From Desulfamplus sp. (GTDB lineage: Bacteria > Desulfobacterota > Desulfobacteria > Desulfobacterales > Desulfobacteraceae), in the NCBI GenBank assembly GCA_015232935.1, contig JADFYT010000130.1:1-6707 (forward strand): a stretch of DNA of 6,707 nt. Reading direction: 5' to 3'. The notes under the pieces were generated by a model, which searched no databases, was not told the origin of the DNA, and saw only the letters and a list, made by a program, of their open reading frames with translations. Below, one piece after another: positions 1-5,980 of this stretch. The first letter of the stretch is position 1. Every line of letters begins with the position of its first letter. The translations under genes were made by a program, and so were the position numbers.

Positions 1-108
1 TGATTGAATTTGGCATAAACACTTTGGACTGATTTCAAGAATTGATCTTCCCATGATTTTTGGACGCTGTAATGATAAAATCAAACTAATTTATTAAGGA
101 GTTGTTTC

Positions 109-831
109 TTGTCTGTGATTGAATGGAAAAAAGATGGGTCTGTGGCAATTGTCACTATGTGTAATGGGGCAAATCGTCAAAATATTACCTTTGCCCAGAC
201 AATGAATAGTATATTCGATGAGGTTCTGGCAGATGATTCTGTCTCTTCTCTGGTACTGACTTCATCAGATGAAAAAAATTTCTCGCAGGGGGTTGACCTT
301 GAATGGATGCTTGGACGACTCAATGCAAAGGATTTTGACAGCATCAAGGCATTTATGTATGGCATGAACAATGTCTTTAAAAGAATTCTGACCATGCCAA
401 TTCCTGTTATTGCCGCGATTAATGGCCATGCATTTGGCAATGGTGCCATGCTCAGTTGTGCCTGTGATTTCAGGTTTATGAAAAAAGATCGTGGATTTTT
501 CTGTTTTCCTGAGGTAGATATAAACATTCCTTTCCTGCCCGGCATGATAGCCTTTGTTCGCAAGGCCATTCCCGAGTACAAATTTAATGAGTTGAAACTT
601 ACCGGAAGGCGGATTGGGGCAGAGGAGCTGGAACGGCATAATATTATCGAAAAGGCCTGTGCAGATCTGTCCGAGCTTGATTCTGATGTTATGGCATTTG
701 CCGGCACATTTCAGAAAAAGCGTGGGATATTTGGGGAACACAAAAGAAGAATGTATAAAGGTATTATTTCCGTCATGGAGCAAGAAGATCCTGAATTTAT
801 AGAATCTTTAAAGCTTTTTGTAGAGGGATAA
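109..831 (+). CDS. enoyl-CoA hydratase/isomerase (crotonase family) protein
   Basis: A 240-aa crotonase-fold protein, a usual length for a single-domain member. These soluble enzymes bind acyl-CoA and stabilise an enolate in an oxyanion hole. The first oxyanion segment is visible as FSQGVDL (58-64) and the second as NGHAFGNGAMLSCACDFRF (105-123). The usual first catalytic glutamate in the G-x-G-x-E-L motif is replaced by Met114. The second glutamate position is kept in FPEVDI (Glu135). A single retained glutamate together with the PEVDINIPFLPGM stretch recalls delta3,delta2-enoyl-CoA isomerases more than hydratases; this is inference from motifs. The start is TTG at 109, with AAGGAG at 96-101 seven bases upstream. 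The next gene on the strand is an acetyl-CoA hydrolase/transferase 231 bp downstream, which suggests linked acyl-CoA metabolism. The family call is firm; the exact reaction is not. Confidence 0.88.
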   Translation: MSVIEWKKDGSVAIVTMCNGANRQNITFAQTMNSIFDEVLADDSVSSLVLTSSDEKNFSQGVDLEWMLGRLNAKDFDSIKAFMYGMNNVFKRILTMPIPVIAAINGHAFGNGAMLSCACDFRFMKKDRGFFCFPEVDINIPFLPGMIAFVRKAIPEYKFNELKLTGRRIGAEELERHNIIEKACADLSELDSDVMAFAGTFQKKRGIFGEHKRRMYKGIISVMEQEDPEFIESLKLFVEG

Positions 832-967
832 TCATCCGCGGGTCTATTATTCCTGTTCAGAAATTTTTACAATAAATGATAAAATTTTTTATTTAAAGCT
901 GGCATACTTCATTCACCTGCAGACACTTTCTCAAACCATTCCCTTAATTTTTTAGGGAATTTCATCA

Positions 968-995
968 AAAAAGTGTCAAGCATAAAAAGTGTCAA
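968..995 (+). repeat. direct repeat AAAAAGTGTCAA, two copies
   Basis: AAAAAGTGTCAA occurs at 968-979 and again at 984-995, with starts 16 bp apart. The inverse, GACACTTT, lies upstream at 922-929. The copies are 68-95 bp upstream of the preferred GTG start of the acetyl-CoA hydrolase/transferase, where an operator would be plausible. The surrounding DNA is A/T-rich, so chance is not excluded. The regulator, if any, is unknown. Confidence 0.4.
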
Positions 996-1047
996 TTTTT
1001 TTTATAAAAGAGATGAAGGATGTCTTAAAACTTATTTTTTTAAAAAA

Positions 1048-1053
1048 AGGGGG
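1048..1053 (+). promoter_or_regulatory. ribosome binding site deciding the start at 1063
   Basis: AGGGGG lies nine bases before GTG 1063 (and twelve before TTG 1066). The reading frame stays open upstream to a GTG at 973, but only a weak AGGGA at 954-958, 14 bases off, precedes that codon. The extra 30 residues would be basic, aromatic-rich and unlike a conserved domain start. Confidence 0.65.
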
Positions 1054-1062
1054 ATCGGAACA

Positions 1063-3240
1063 GTGTTGGAAAATAAAGTGCCTGAATATTATTCTGATGT
1101 CGAAAAATGTGTTGATGATCTCATTGCAAAGGTCGGAAAGAAAATTGTACTTGCTGCTCCCTTGGCTCTTGCAAAGCCGAATCATCTTCTTAACGCGTTA
1201 TACAGGAGAACCAAGCTCGATCAAACCCTCCATTTTACTTTGATTACAGCGGTCTCCTTGGAAAAACCAACATGGTCAAGCGAGCTTGAAAGACGATTCA
1301 TGCAGCCATTGGTTCAGCGTATATGGGAAGATTTTCCAGATCTGGATTATGTTCTTGACATGAGAAAAAAACAGATTCCGCCAAATTTTGTCCTCATGGA
1401 GTTTTTTAATAAAGCTGCCGGATGGATGGGCAATTCTCATGCTGCCCAGCACTATCTTGGTTCCAACTATACCCATGCCATACGAGACGCTTTTATTAAT
1501 GAATGCAATGTGGTTGCCCAGCTTGTGGCAAGAAAAGAGATAAACGGTGATATAATGTTCAGTATGGGCTCAAACCCGGATACTCATCGTGATGGTGGAA
1601 TTTTTCTAAAAAAAGAGCGGGCAAAGGGTAAAAAGGTTGCCGTAATTGCTCAGGTACATAAAGACATGCCCTTTATGTATGGAGATGCCGTGGTAAAACC
1701 TGATTTCTACGATATGGTAATTGATAGCCCTGATTATCATTTCAAGCTCTTTGGAGCACCAAAGGAACCTGTTAATTCTGTTGACTGGATGATTGGCATG
1801 CACGCCAGCACTCTTGTGAAGGACGGCGGTACCATCCAGGTTGGTATCGGGTCGCTTGGAGATGCTATTGTTGCCGGTATCGAGATGCGCCACAAACACA
1901 ACAAGATATATAAGGACTTTCTCAACAGCTCCGGTATTTATACAAAATTCCAGGAACTGATTGATTCTGTCGGAGGTACAGAAGTATTTGACAAAGGGCT
2001 GCTGGGCTCTTCTGAAATGCTTGTTGACAGCCTTATCGAGCTGTTCAAGGCAGATATAATCAAGAGAAAGGTCTATGAAGATGTCAGGTTGCAGTCAGTA
2101 ATCAATGATAATGATTTTAATGAGAATCAGGTTAAAGAGATATTTACAGAGATTGTAGGTAAAAAACTGGTTCATACCAGAATAAAGAAGAGTGAGTTTG
2201 ACTTCTTCCAGAAGTTCGGGATTTTCAGGCCGGAATTTTCTTACGAAAACGGCAGTGCCAATCTTGATGGCAAATCTTATTCGCTTGACATGTCAAAAAA
2301 TGAAAATCTTGAAGCTGTTGTGGCGTCATGCCTTGGAACAAAACTTGAAAATGGAATTGCCCTTTATTCAAGTTTCTTTATAGGGCCTCATCAATTTTAC
2401 GAGGACCTTCGTAATATGGATGAGGAACGTCTCAAGCTCATTGATATGCGAAGCGTTGATTATGTCAATCATCTTTATGGGAACGAGGAGATTAAAAGAC
2501 TTCAGCGAAAACATGGCCGGTTTATCAATGCAGGGCTTATGGCCACCTTAACCGGAGCCGTTGTAGCGGATTGCCTTGACGATAACAGGATTATAAGCGG
2601 GCCTGGTGGTCAGTATAATTTTGTTTCAATGGCACATGAGCTCAATGATGGCCGTGCAATTACCATGATAAGAAGCTACAGGGGCGAAGGCTCAAAAGCG
2701 GTTTCCAATATAGTGTGGCAGTATGGTCATACCACTATCCCGCGACACCTGAGGGATATAGTCGTCACAGAGTACGGTATTGCCGATGTTAGAGGCAGGC
2801 CTGACAGTGAAGTTATGAAGCGTCTTATCTGTATAGCGGATTCCAGATTTCAGGAGGAGTTGCTTGCCAAGGCAAAAAAAGCAGGAAAAATAGATGCAGA
2901 ATGGTTTATTCCCCAGCAGTTCAAAGATAACTTGCCAGAAGTTCTGGAGACCAGGCTTGGGCCTTACAGGATGCAGGGTTTCTTTGCGGCATTCCCGTTT
3001 GGCACAGCTTTAACCAAAGAGGAAATTATTCTTGGAAAGGCTTTGAGAGGATTTAAGGAGCTTGCTGCCCAGAATAAATTTGCCGTAATGCAGGGCCTTA
3101 TCAGCAAGAGCCTTGGCGGGATACCCGAGAAATTCATGCCTTATATTAAAAGGATGGATCTTGATAGTCCCAAAACTGTTCAAGAACGCATGATGCAGAA
3201 AATGGTTCTTTTTGCACTTAGTTCATCAGGACAGGTATAA
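1063..3240 (+). CDS. acetyl-CoA hydrolase / CoA-transferase family protein, long form
   Basis: 725 aa from the preferred GTG (755 if the GTG at 973 is used). The family hydrolyses acetyl-CoA or moves CoA between carboxylic acids (acetate, succinate, 4-hydroxybutyrate) through a glutamyl-CoA intermediate. Numbering from GTG 1063, the N-terminal domain contains IQVGIGSLGDAIVAGIE (258-274), a CoA-binding type loop, and GLLGSSEMLVDSL (312-324), in which Glu318 is the likely catalytic glutamate. The C-terminal domain is very typical: ISGPGGQYNF (511-520), LNDGRAITMIRS (527-538), SNIVWQYGHTTIPRHLRDIV (548-567) and VTEYGIADVRGRPDSEV (568-584). It is longer than the 430-500 aa of classical members, with an insert between the two domains and a C-terminal extension, as in the ~700-aa proteobacterial subgroup. 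Its substrate cannot be read from the sequence. It follows the crotonase gene and ends at a strong hairpin facing convergent genes. Confidence 0.9.
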   Translation: MLENKVPEYYSDVEKCVDDLIAKVGKKIVLAAPLALAKPNHLLNALYRRTKLDQTLHFTLITAVSLEKPTWSSELERRFMQPLVQRIWEDFPDLDYVLDMRKKQIPPNFVLMEFFNKAAGWMGNSHAAQHYLGSNYTHAIRDAFINECNVVAQLVARKEINGDIMFSMGSNPDTHRDGGIFLKKERAKGKKVAVIAQVHKDMPFMYGDAVVKPDFYDMVIDSPDYHFKLFGAPKEPVNSVDWMIGMHASTLVKDGGTIQVGIGSLGDAIVAGIEMRHKHNKIYKDFLNSSGIYTKFQELIDSVGGTEVFDKGLLGSSEMLVDSLIELFKADIIKRKVYEDVRLQSVINDNDFNENQVKEIFTEIVGKKLVHTRIKKSEFDFFQKFGIFRPEFSYENGSANLDGKSYSLDMSKNENLEAVVASCLGTKLENGIALYSSFFIGPHQFYEDLRNMDEERLKLIDMRSVDYVNHLYGNEEIKRLQRKHGRFINAGLMATLTGAVVADCLDDNRIISGPGGQYNFVSMAHELNDGRAITMIRSYRGEGSKAVSNIVWQYGHTTIPRHLRDIVVTEYGIADVRGRPDSEVMKRLICIADSRFQEELLAKAKKAGKIDAEWFIPQQFKDNLPEVLETRLGPYRMQGFFAAFPFGTALTKEEIILGKALRGFKELAAQNKFAVMQGLISKSLGGIPEKFMPYIKRMDLDSPKTVQERMMQKMVLFALSSSGQV

Positions 3241-3276
3241 TGATTTTTATGCTTTGATCTAACCTGATAGATGTTC

Positions 3277-3314
3277 TGAGGTTTGACAGCTTTTTAAAGT
3301 GCTGTCAAACCTCA
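3277..3314. terminator. strong hairpin between convergent genes, probable bidirectional terminator
   Basis: TGAGGTTTGACAGC (3277-3290) pairs perfectly with GCTGTCAAACCTCA (3301-3314) around a 10-base loop. TGTT (3272-3275) can pair with AACA (3314-3317) if two bases bulge. It lies 37 bp after the stop of the + strand CoA-transferase gene and 45 bp after the stop of the convergent hypothetical gene. Neither side has a clean U-tract: the + side reads CAGTCTAAAAAAA and the - side AGAACATC. Transcript-end protection or factor-dependent termination is therefore as likely as intrinsic termination. Confidence 0.6.
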
Positions 3315-3358
3315 ACAGTCTAAAAAAACAGAAGTGAAAAAAGGCTGGCGAACAAGAG

Positions 3359-3709
3359 TTACAAGCTGGTGCTGAATATTAAATTGGCATCAAAGTTGCC
3401 ATCTGAAAGCAACTTTAGAGCATCTTCAACCCTTCCCCAATCTTCGATCTTGTATGTAACCCCTGGTATTTTTGAAAAAGCTGAAAATCTGCTTTCCAGA
3501 TATTTATGGACAAGTGCCTCATCAGCATCGTCAAACTCAAATATAGAAAAAGCCTTATATTCTTTGTCTCCCTGGGTAACGCCCTCTGTATATACATAGG
3601 TATCTACAAGCCTGATTTTTCCACCCTCTTGTGAAGGAAGAGATGAATAGCATTGTGCAACCATGTCAGCCGACTCCTGGGGGCAAGTGATGGAACAGAT
3701 TTTGATCAT
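3359..3709 (-). CDS. conserved-looking hypothetical protein, 116 aa
   Basis: I do not recognise this protein. It begins MIKICSITCPQESADM and has no signal peptide or membrane segment. Short beta-like stretches (MIKICSI, KIRLVDTYVYT, YKAFSIFEF) alternate with amphipathic helices (DADEALVHKYLESRFSAF, RVEDALKLL), as in small ferredoxin-like or dimeric alpha/beta-barrel proteins. That fold reading is only a guess from the pattern. The two cysteines present are not in a metal-binding arrangement. ATG at 3707-3709 follows AAGGA (3719-3723) at nine bases, so the gene looks translated. It is downstream of lysA on the same strand, and directly upstream of it sits the relic of a second lysA leader, which could supply its promoter. 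Its 3' end converges on the CoA-transferase gene. Confidence 0.75.
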   Translation of the reverse strand: MIKICSITCPQESADMVAQCYSSLPSQEGGKIRLVDTYVYTEGVTQGDKEYKAFSIFEFDDADEALVHKYLESRFSAFSKIPGVTYKIEDWGRVEDALKLLSDGNFDANLIFSTSL

Positions 3710-3728
3710 GATTCTTTTTCCTTAAAAT

Positions 3729-3791
3729 TTAAGTGTTAACGTAAAAAAAGCCCTTTTCAAAATTGAGCGTCACAAAATAATTGTTTGCCGT
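3729..3791 (-). pseudogene. relic of a second lysA 3' end
   Basis: The minus strand at 3753-3791 encodes TANNYFVTLNFEK. The intact lysA encodes TANDYFATLNFEK at 3907-3945. I count 31 of 39 identical bases, and six of the eight affected codon positions are third bases or give a conservative change, which is the pattern of a diverged coding copy. The frame then runs through GFFYVNT to a TAA at 3729-3731, and upstream it meets a TGA at 3810-3812 without any start codon, so it is not a gene. Just upstream on the minus strand lies a copy of the lysA leader. A tandem duplicate that lost its body by internal deletion explains both pieces. Confidence 0.65.
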
Positions 3792-3891
3792 GAAAATGCA
3801 TTCTGGTTTTCATGGTTCGGGAAGGCCACACAACGGCCATGAAAGTTTGGTTCAAAAGATTTTTACCGGATTTCATGTTGAATAAATGGTC
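3782..3891 (-). repeat. lysA leader repeat, copy A (diverged)
   Basis: This 110-bp segment begins directly after the lysA stop codon and matches the leader upstream of lysA. AATAAATGGTC (+ strand, 3881-3891) recurs at 5281-5291. The 21-base word 3782-3802 (TGTTTGCCGT...GCATT) matches 5182-5202 at 17 of 21 positions. Both are offset by exactly 1400 bp. The centre holds a palindrome with arms TTTCATGG (3808-3815) and CCATGAAA (3837-3844) around GGCC words. It now lies between lysA and the hypothetical gene and may serve as the latter's upstream region. Confidence 0.6.
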
Positions 3892-5148
3892 TTAACACAA
3901 AATATTTTTTTCAAAATTGAGTGTTGCAAAATAGTCATTTGCGGTCTCTTCCCTTCGGATCAACTCAATACTTCCATCGGTTCTCAAGAGAAGCTCTTTG
4001 GGGCGGAGACTGGCGTTGTAGTTGAAACCCATGGCATGTCCGTGAGCGCCTGTGTCATGGATTACCAGAATATCTCCTTCAGATGTTACAGGCAGGGGAC
4101 GCTGTACGGCAAATTTGTCAATATTTTCGCACAAAGACCCCACCACGTCAACAGTTTCATGTTGCGGCAGATCTTCTTTTTCGTGAATATGAATATGGTG
4201 ATAGGCTTCATACATACCAGGACGCATAAGAGAGGACATGGATGCATCTACACCTACATATTTGCGATAGATATCCTTGTGGTTAATTATAGTTGTAACC
4301 AGAACTCCGTGGGGGCCGGTCATGTATCTGCCGCTCTCCATAAAGAGCTTGGGAGACCAGCCATTTTTTTGTTCAAACTGATCAAGCAGCTCGGTTGTTT
4401 CATTTCCAAGAGCATCAATATTCATTTTTTTCTGTTCAGGCCTGTATGGAATCCCGAGCCCTCCGCCAATATTGATGAGCTCAAACCTGATATCGAGTGC
4501 ACAGGAGACCTGTTCCACCATTGACAGGAGCATCTGTGTTGTTTCAACCATATACTCGTAGTTCAGTTCATTGGAGGCCAGCATTGTATGCATGCCAAAT
4601 CTCTTTGCCCCCCTTTTTATAGCCTCTTTGTATGCATCAGTGATCTTTTCGTGACTTACACCATATTTTGACTCTACAGGATTGCCGATTATCTTGTTTC
4701 CTCTTCTTCTTGGGCCGGGATTATACCTGAAACAGATAAGCTCCGGCATAACCGGAACTTTGGCGATTAACGAGACATCATCCAGGTTCAGGATTGAGCC
4801 CTCATCGGCAGTTGCGGTCTCAAACTGTTCCATACTGGTGTTGTTTGATGTGAACATGATATCTTCTCCTCTGCTGCCTATGTTTCTGGCAAGCGTGATT
4901 TCAGGCGAAGAGCTGCAATCAAAACCAAAACCCTGATCCTTCATTATCTTCATTACATAAGGGTTGGGAAGAGCCTTGACCGCAAAGAACTCCCTGAATC
5001 CATCCCTGCCTGAAAATGCGTTTTTAAGCTTTTCGGATGTTTCGATTATGCCTGTTTCATCATAAATATGAAAGGGGGTTCCAAAATGTTTTACCGCTTT
5101 TTCAAGTATTGGTGATAGTCTTGTTTTGAATCCGGTTGACATTGGCAT
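3892..5148 (-). CDS. lysA: diaminopimelate decarboxylase-like PLP enzyme
   Basis: 418 aa, a normal length for the fold-type III (alanine racemase-like) decarboxylases. The expected reaction is decarboxylation of meso-diaminopimelate to L-lysine, the last step of lysine synthesis, in the cytoplasm. The PLP-binding lysine is Lys58 in FFAVKALPNP (54-63). A histidine that would stack on PLP is His187 in FGMHTMLASN. The phosphate-binding glycine loop is GGGLGIPY (228-235). Further motifs are ESGR (271-274, usually EPGR), GSLCENIDKFA (337-347, active-site Cys340, usually CESSD) and HDTGAHGHAMGFNYN (364-378, usually DAGAYG). These variants occur together in a known clade annotated as LysA, so the substrate call is likely but not certain; another basic amino acid is possible. 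ATG 5148 follows AAGGAG (5158-5163) at nine bases. The gene lies downstream of an Lrp/AsnC gene on the same strand, and a relic of a second copy follows it. Confidence 0.84.
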   Translation of the reverse strand: MPMSTGFKTRLSPILEKAVKHFGTPFHIYDETGIIETSEKLKNAFSGRDGFREFFAVKALPNPYVMKIMKDQGFGFDCSSSPEITLARNIGSRGEDIMFTSNNTSMEQFETATADEGSILNLDDVSLIAKVPVMPELICFRYNPGPRRRGNKIIGNPVESKYGVSHEKITDAYKEAIKRGAKRFGMHTMLASNELNYEYMVETTQMLLSMVEQVSCALDIRFELINIGGGLGIPYRPEQKKMNIDALGNETTELLDQFEQKNGWSPKLFMESGRYMTGPHGVLVTTIINHKDIYRKYVGVDASMSSLMRPGMYEAYHHIHIHEKEDLPQHETVDVVGSLCENIDKFAVQRPLPVTSEGDILVIHDTGAHGHAMGFNYNASLRPKELLLRTDGSIELIRREETANDYFATLNFEKNILC

Positions 5149-5181
5149 ATTTTTTATCTCCTTTTGGTGTTTTTATATCTC

Positions 5182-5291
5182 TGTTTGTCGTAAATGTGCA
5201 TTTGTTTTTACTTGCTAAACTCTCATGGCCGGTTTTCGGCCACCCCCAACCATGAAAAACACGATCTGTTTACACGGTAAAATAAATGGTC
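5182..5291 (-). repeat. lysA leader repeat, copy B (intact position)
   Basis: Region upstream of lysA that pairs with copy A at 3782-3891. It contains a 36-base palindromic block (5223-5258): TCATGGCCG at the left, GGCC in the middle and AACCATGAAAA at the right. Two competing pairings are possible. One joins TCATGG (5223-5228) to CCATGA (5250-5255). The other is a tight hairpin CGGCC-type stem, TGGCCG (5226-5231) with CGGCCA (5237-5242). They share bases, so they exclude each other. Compared with copy A the block fits best when reversed (29 of 36 positions). I see no known riboswitch in it. Confidence 0.6.
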
Positions 5292-5309
5292 CTGAGATTC
5301 TGAAAACCA

Positions 5310-5336
5310 TTTAAAACCCTTGTTTATCAAGGGTGG
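5310..5336 (-). terminator. rho-independent terminator of the Lrp/AsnC gene
   Basis: On the minus strand ACCCTTG pairs with CAAGGGT (+ strand positions 5316-5322 and 5328-5334) around a 5-base loop and is followed by TTTT. It starts 15 bp after the stop codon of the regulator gene. The U-tract is short, but position and shape are typical. It suggests that lysA downstream has its own promoter and is not simply read through from the regulator gene. Confidence 0.7.
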
Positions 5337-5349
5337 CTCGTAACGTGAC

Positions 5350-5811
5350 TTACTGAAATGTCTCGGATAAAGGAAATTTTGCACTCTCTTTGTATGTTGA
5401 AAGAGCAATAAAACTTCTTGTTGATTGAATGCCCTGGACAGAAGCTATTTTTTCACTGATAATTTTTTCAAGCTCGGTGGTGTTGCTTATACGTACTTTG
5501 ACCAAAAGGCAATCTTCGCCTGATATATAATGTACCTCCTGAATCTCCTCATGTTGGCATAAGGCTTTGGCAGCATGTTGTGTTTGTGCAGATGCGATCA
5601 GTTTGATCTGTATGAATGCAATCATGGACTGGTTAAAACATTCAGGGTTCAGCCTGACCTCATAGCCTGATATAATGCCTCTGGATTCAAGTTTTTTGAT
5701 TCTTTCAAGCACTGCTGATGGAGCCATGCCAATAGTTCTTGCAACTTCTACATTCGGGATCCTTGCTTTTTCCCGCAGGATTTTTAATATTTTGAAGTCA
5801 GTATCATCCAT
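5350..5811 (-). CDS. Lrp/AsnC family transcriptional regulator
   Basis: 153 aa from the ATG at 5811, the usual size for the family. These proteins bind DNA as dimers or octamers and sense amino acids. The N-terminal winged helix-turn-helix runs from DDTDFKILKILREKARIPNV through EVARTIGMAPSAVLERIKKLESRGIISGY (22-50). The C-terminal effector-binding RAM domain (about 65-140) shows MIAFIQIKLI, VHYISGEDCLLVKVRI and QGIQSTRSFIALS. The frame extends upstream to an ATG at 5862 (170 aa), but that codon has no ribosome site, whereas GGAG (5822-5825) precedes 5811 by ten bases, and the family begins at the DDTDFKIL segment. Its promoter carries two palindromes resembling Lrp sites, which points to autoregulation. 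The neighbouring lysA suggests lysine or a related amino acid as target or signal; this is inference. Confidence 0.9.
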   Translation of the reverse strand: MDDTDFKILKILREKARIPNVEVARTIGMAPSAVLERIKKLESRGIISGYEVRLNPECFNQSMIAFIQIKLIASAQTQHAAKALCQHEEIQEVHYISGEDCLLVKVRISNTTELEKIISEKIASVQGIQSTRSFIALSTYKESAKFPLSETFQ

Positions 5812-5820
5812 ATTGTTTTT

Positions 5821-5825
5821 TCTCC
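5821..5825 (-). promoter_or_regulatory. ribosome binding site deciding the regulator start at 5811
   Basis: GGAGA on the minus strand lies about nine bases before ATG 5811. The upstream alternative ATG 5862 is preceded by CAAACCTTA, with no purine-rich site. Confidence 0.65.
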
Positions 5826-5916
5826 GTGCATAACGTCCATATCCGTTTGAATTACCATTCATTAAGGTTTGCTATTTGAAATTGGCTGTTTTAAAGATAG
5901 CCTTATTATATTGTAC

Positions 5917-5945
5917 TTGTTATTTGTACCTTACAAGAATATAAT
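5917..5945 (+). promoter_or_regulatory. candidate sigma-70 promoter facing the response regulator
   Basis: TTGTTA (5917-5922), a 17-base spacer and a perfect TATAAT (5940-5945) lie on the + strand. The -10 coincides with the left operator palindrome. The leader to the response regulator start at 6235 would be about 285 bases, which is long, so a nearer promoter is possible. Confidence 0.4.
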
Positions 5946-5980
5946 TCTTTGATGTTTATTGTGTCAAGAATTATATTCTT
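5935..5980. promoter_or_regulatory. paired Lrp-type operator
   Basis: AAGAATATAATTCTT (5935-5949) and its exact reverse complement AAGAATTATATTCTT (5966-5980) are each near-perfect palindromes, with centres 31 bp apart, about three helical turns. Against the published E. coli Lrp consensus YAGHAWATTWTDCTR I count 12 of 15 and 11 of 15 matches. They cover the -10 and touch the -35 of the regulator gene's promoter. Binding by the Lrp/AsnC protein encoded next door, with autorepression, is the simplest reading. Confidence 0.7.
5938..5967 (-). promoter_or_regulatory. sigma-70 promoter of the Lrp/AsnC gene
   Basis: On the minus strand TTGACA (+ positions 5962-5967) is a perfect -35. TATATT (+ positions 5938-5943) is the -10 after 18 bases, or TTATAT after 17. 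Transcription would start near 5930, leaving an untranslated leader of about 120 bases before ATG 5811. Both boxes overlap the palindromic operator. Confidence 0.7.

Noticed and set aside
1..108. Promoter for the crotonase gene
   Set aside because: Only poor -35/-10 matches could be paired; the gene may be read from further upstream.
177..783. Long minus-strand reading frames opposite the crotonase gene (176 and 172 codons)
   Set aside because: They lie antisense to a gene with clear family motifs, have no ribosome sites and encode nothing recognisable.
938..960. Hairpin ATTCCCT / AGGGAAT as terminator of the crotonase gene
   Set aside because: Only seven pairs, more than 100 bp past the stop codon, and no T-run after it; kept as a weak palindrome only.
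3886..4524. 212-codon + strand frame opposite lysA
   Set aside because: Antisense shadow of a well-supported enzyme gene; its composition is rich in Phe, His and Cys, as expected for a non-coding frame.
3782..5291. Repeats flanking lysA as ends of a mobile element
   Set aside because: No transposase or integrase lies between them and no target-site duplication is seen; a tandem duplication with deletion explains the 1400-bp offset and the lysA tail better.
5149..5349. Lysine riboswitch in the lysA leader
   Set aside because: The region is only about 200 bp, part of it is the terminator of the preceding gene, and I could not find the multi-helix L-box layout.
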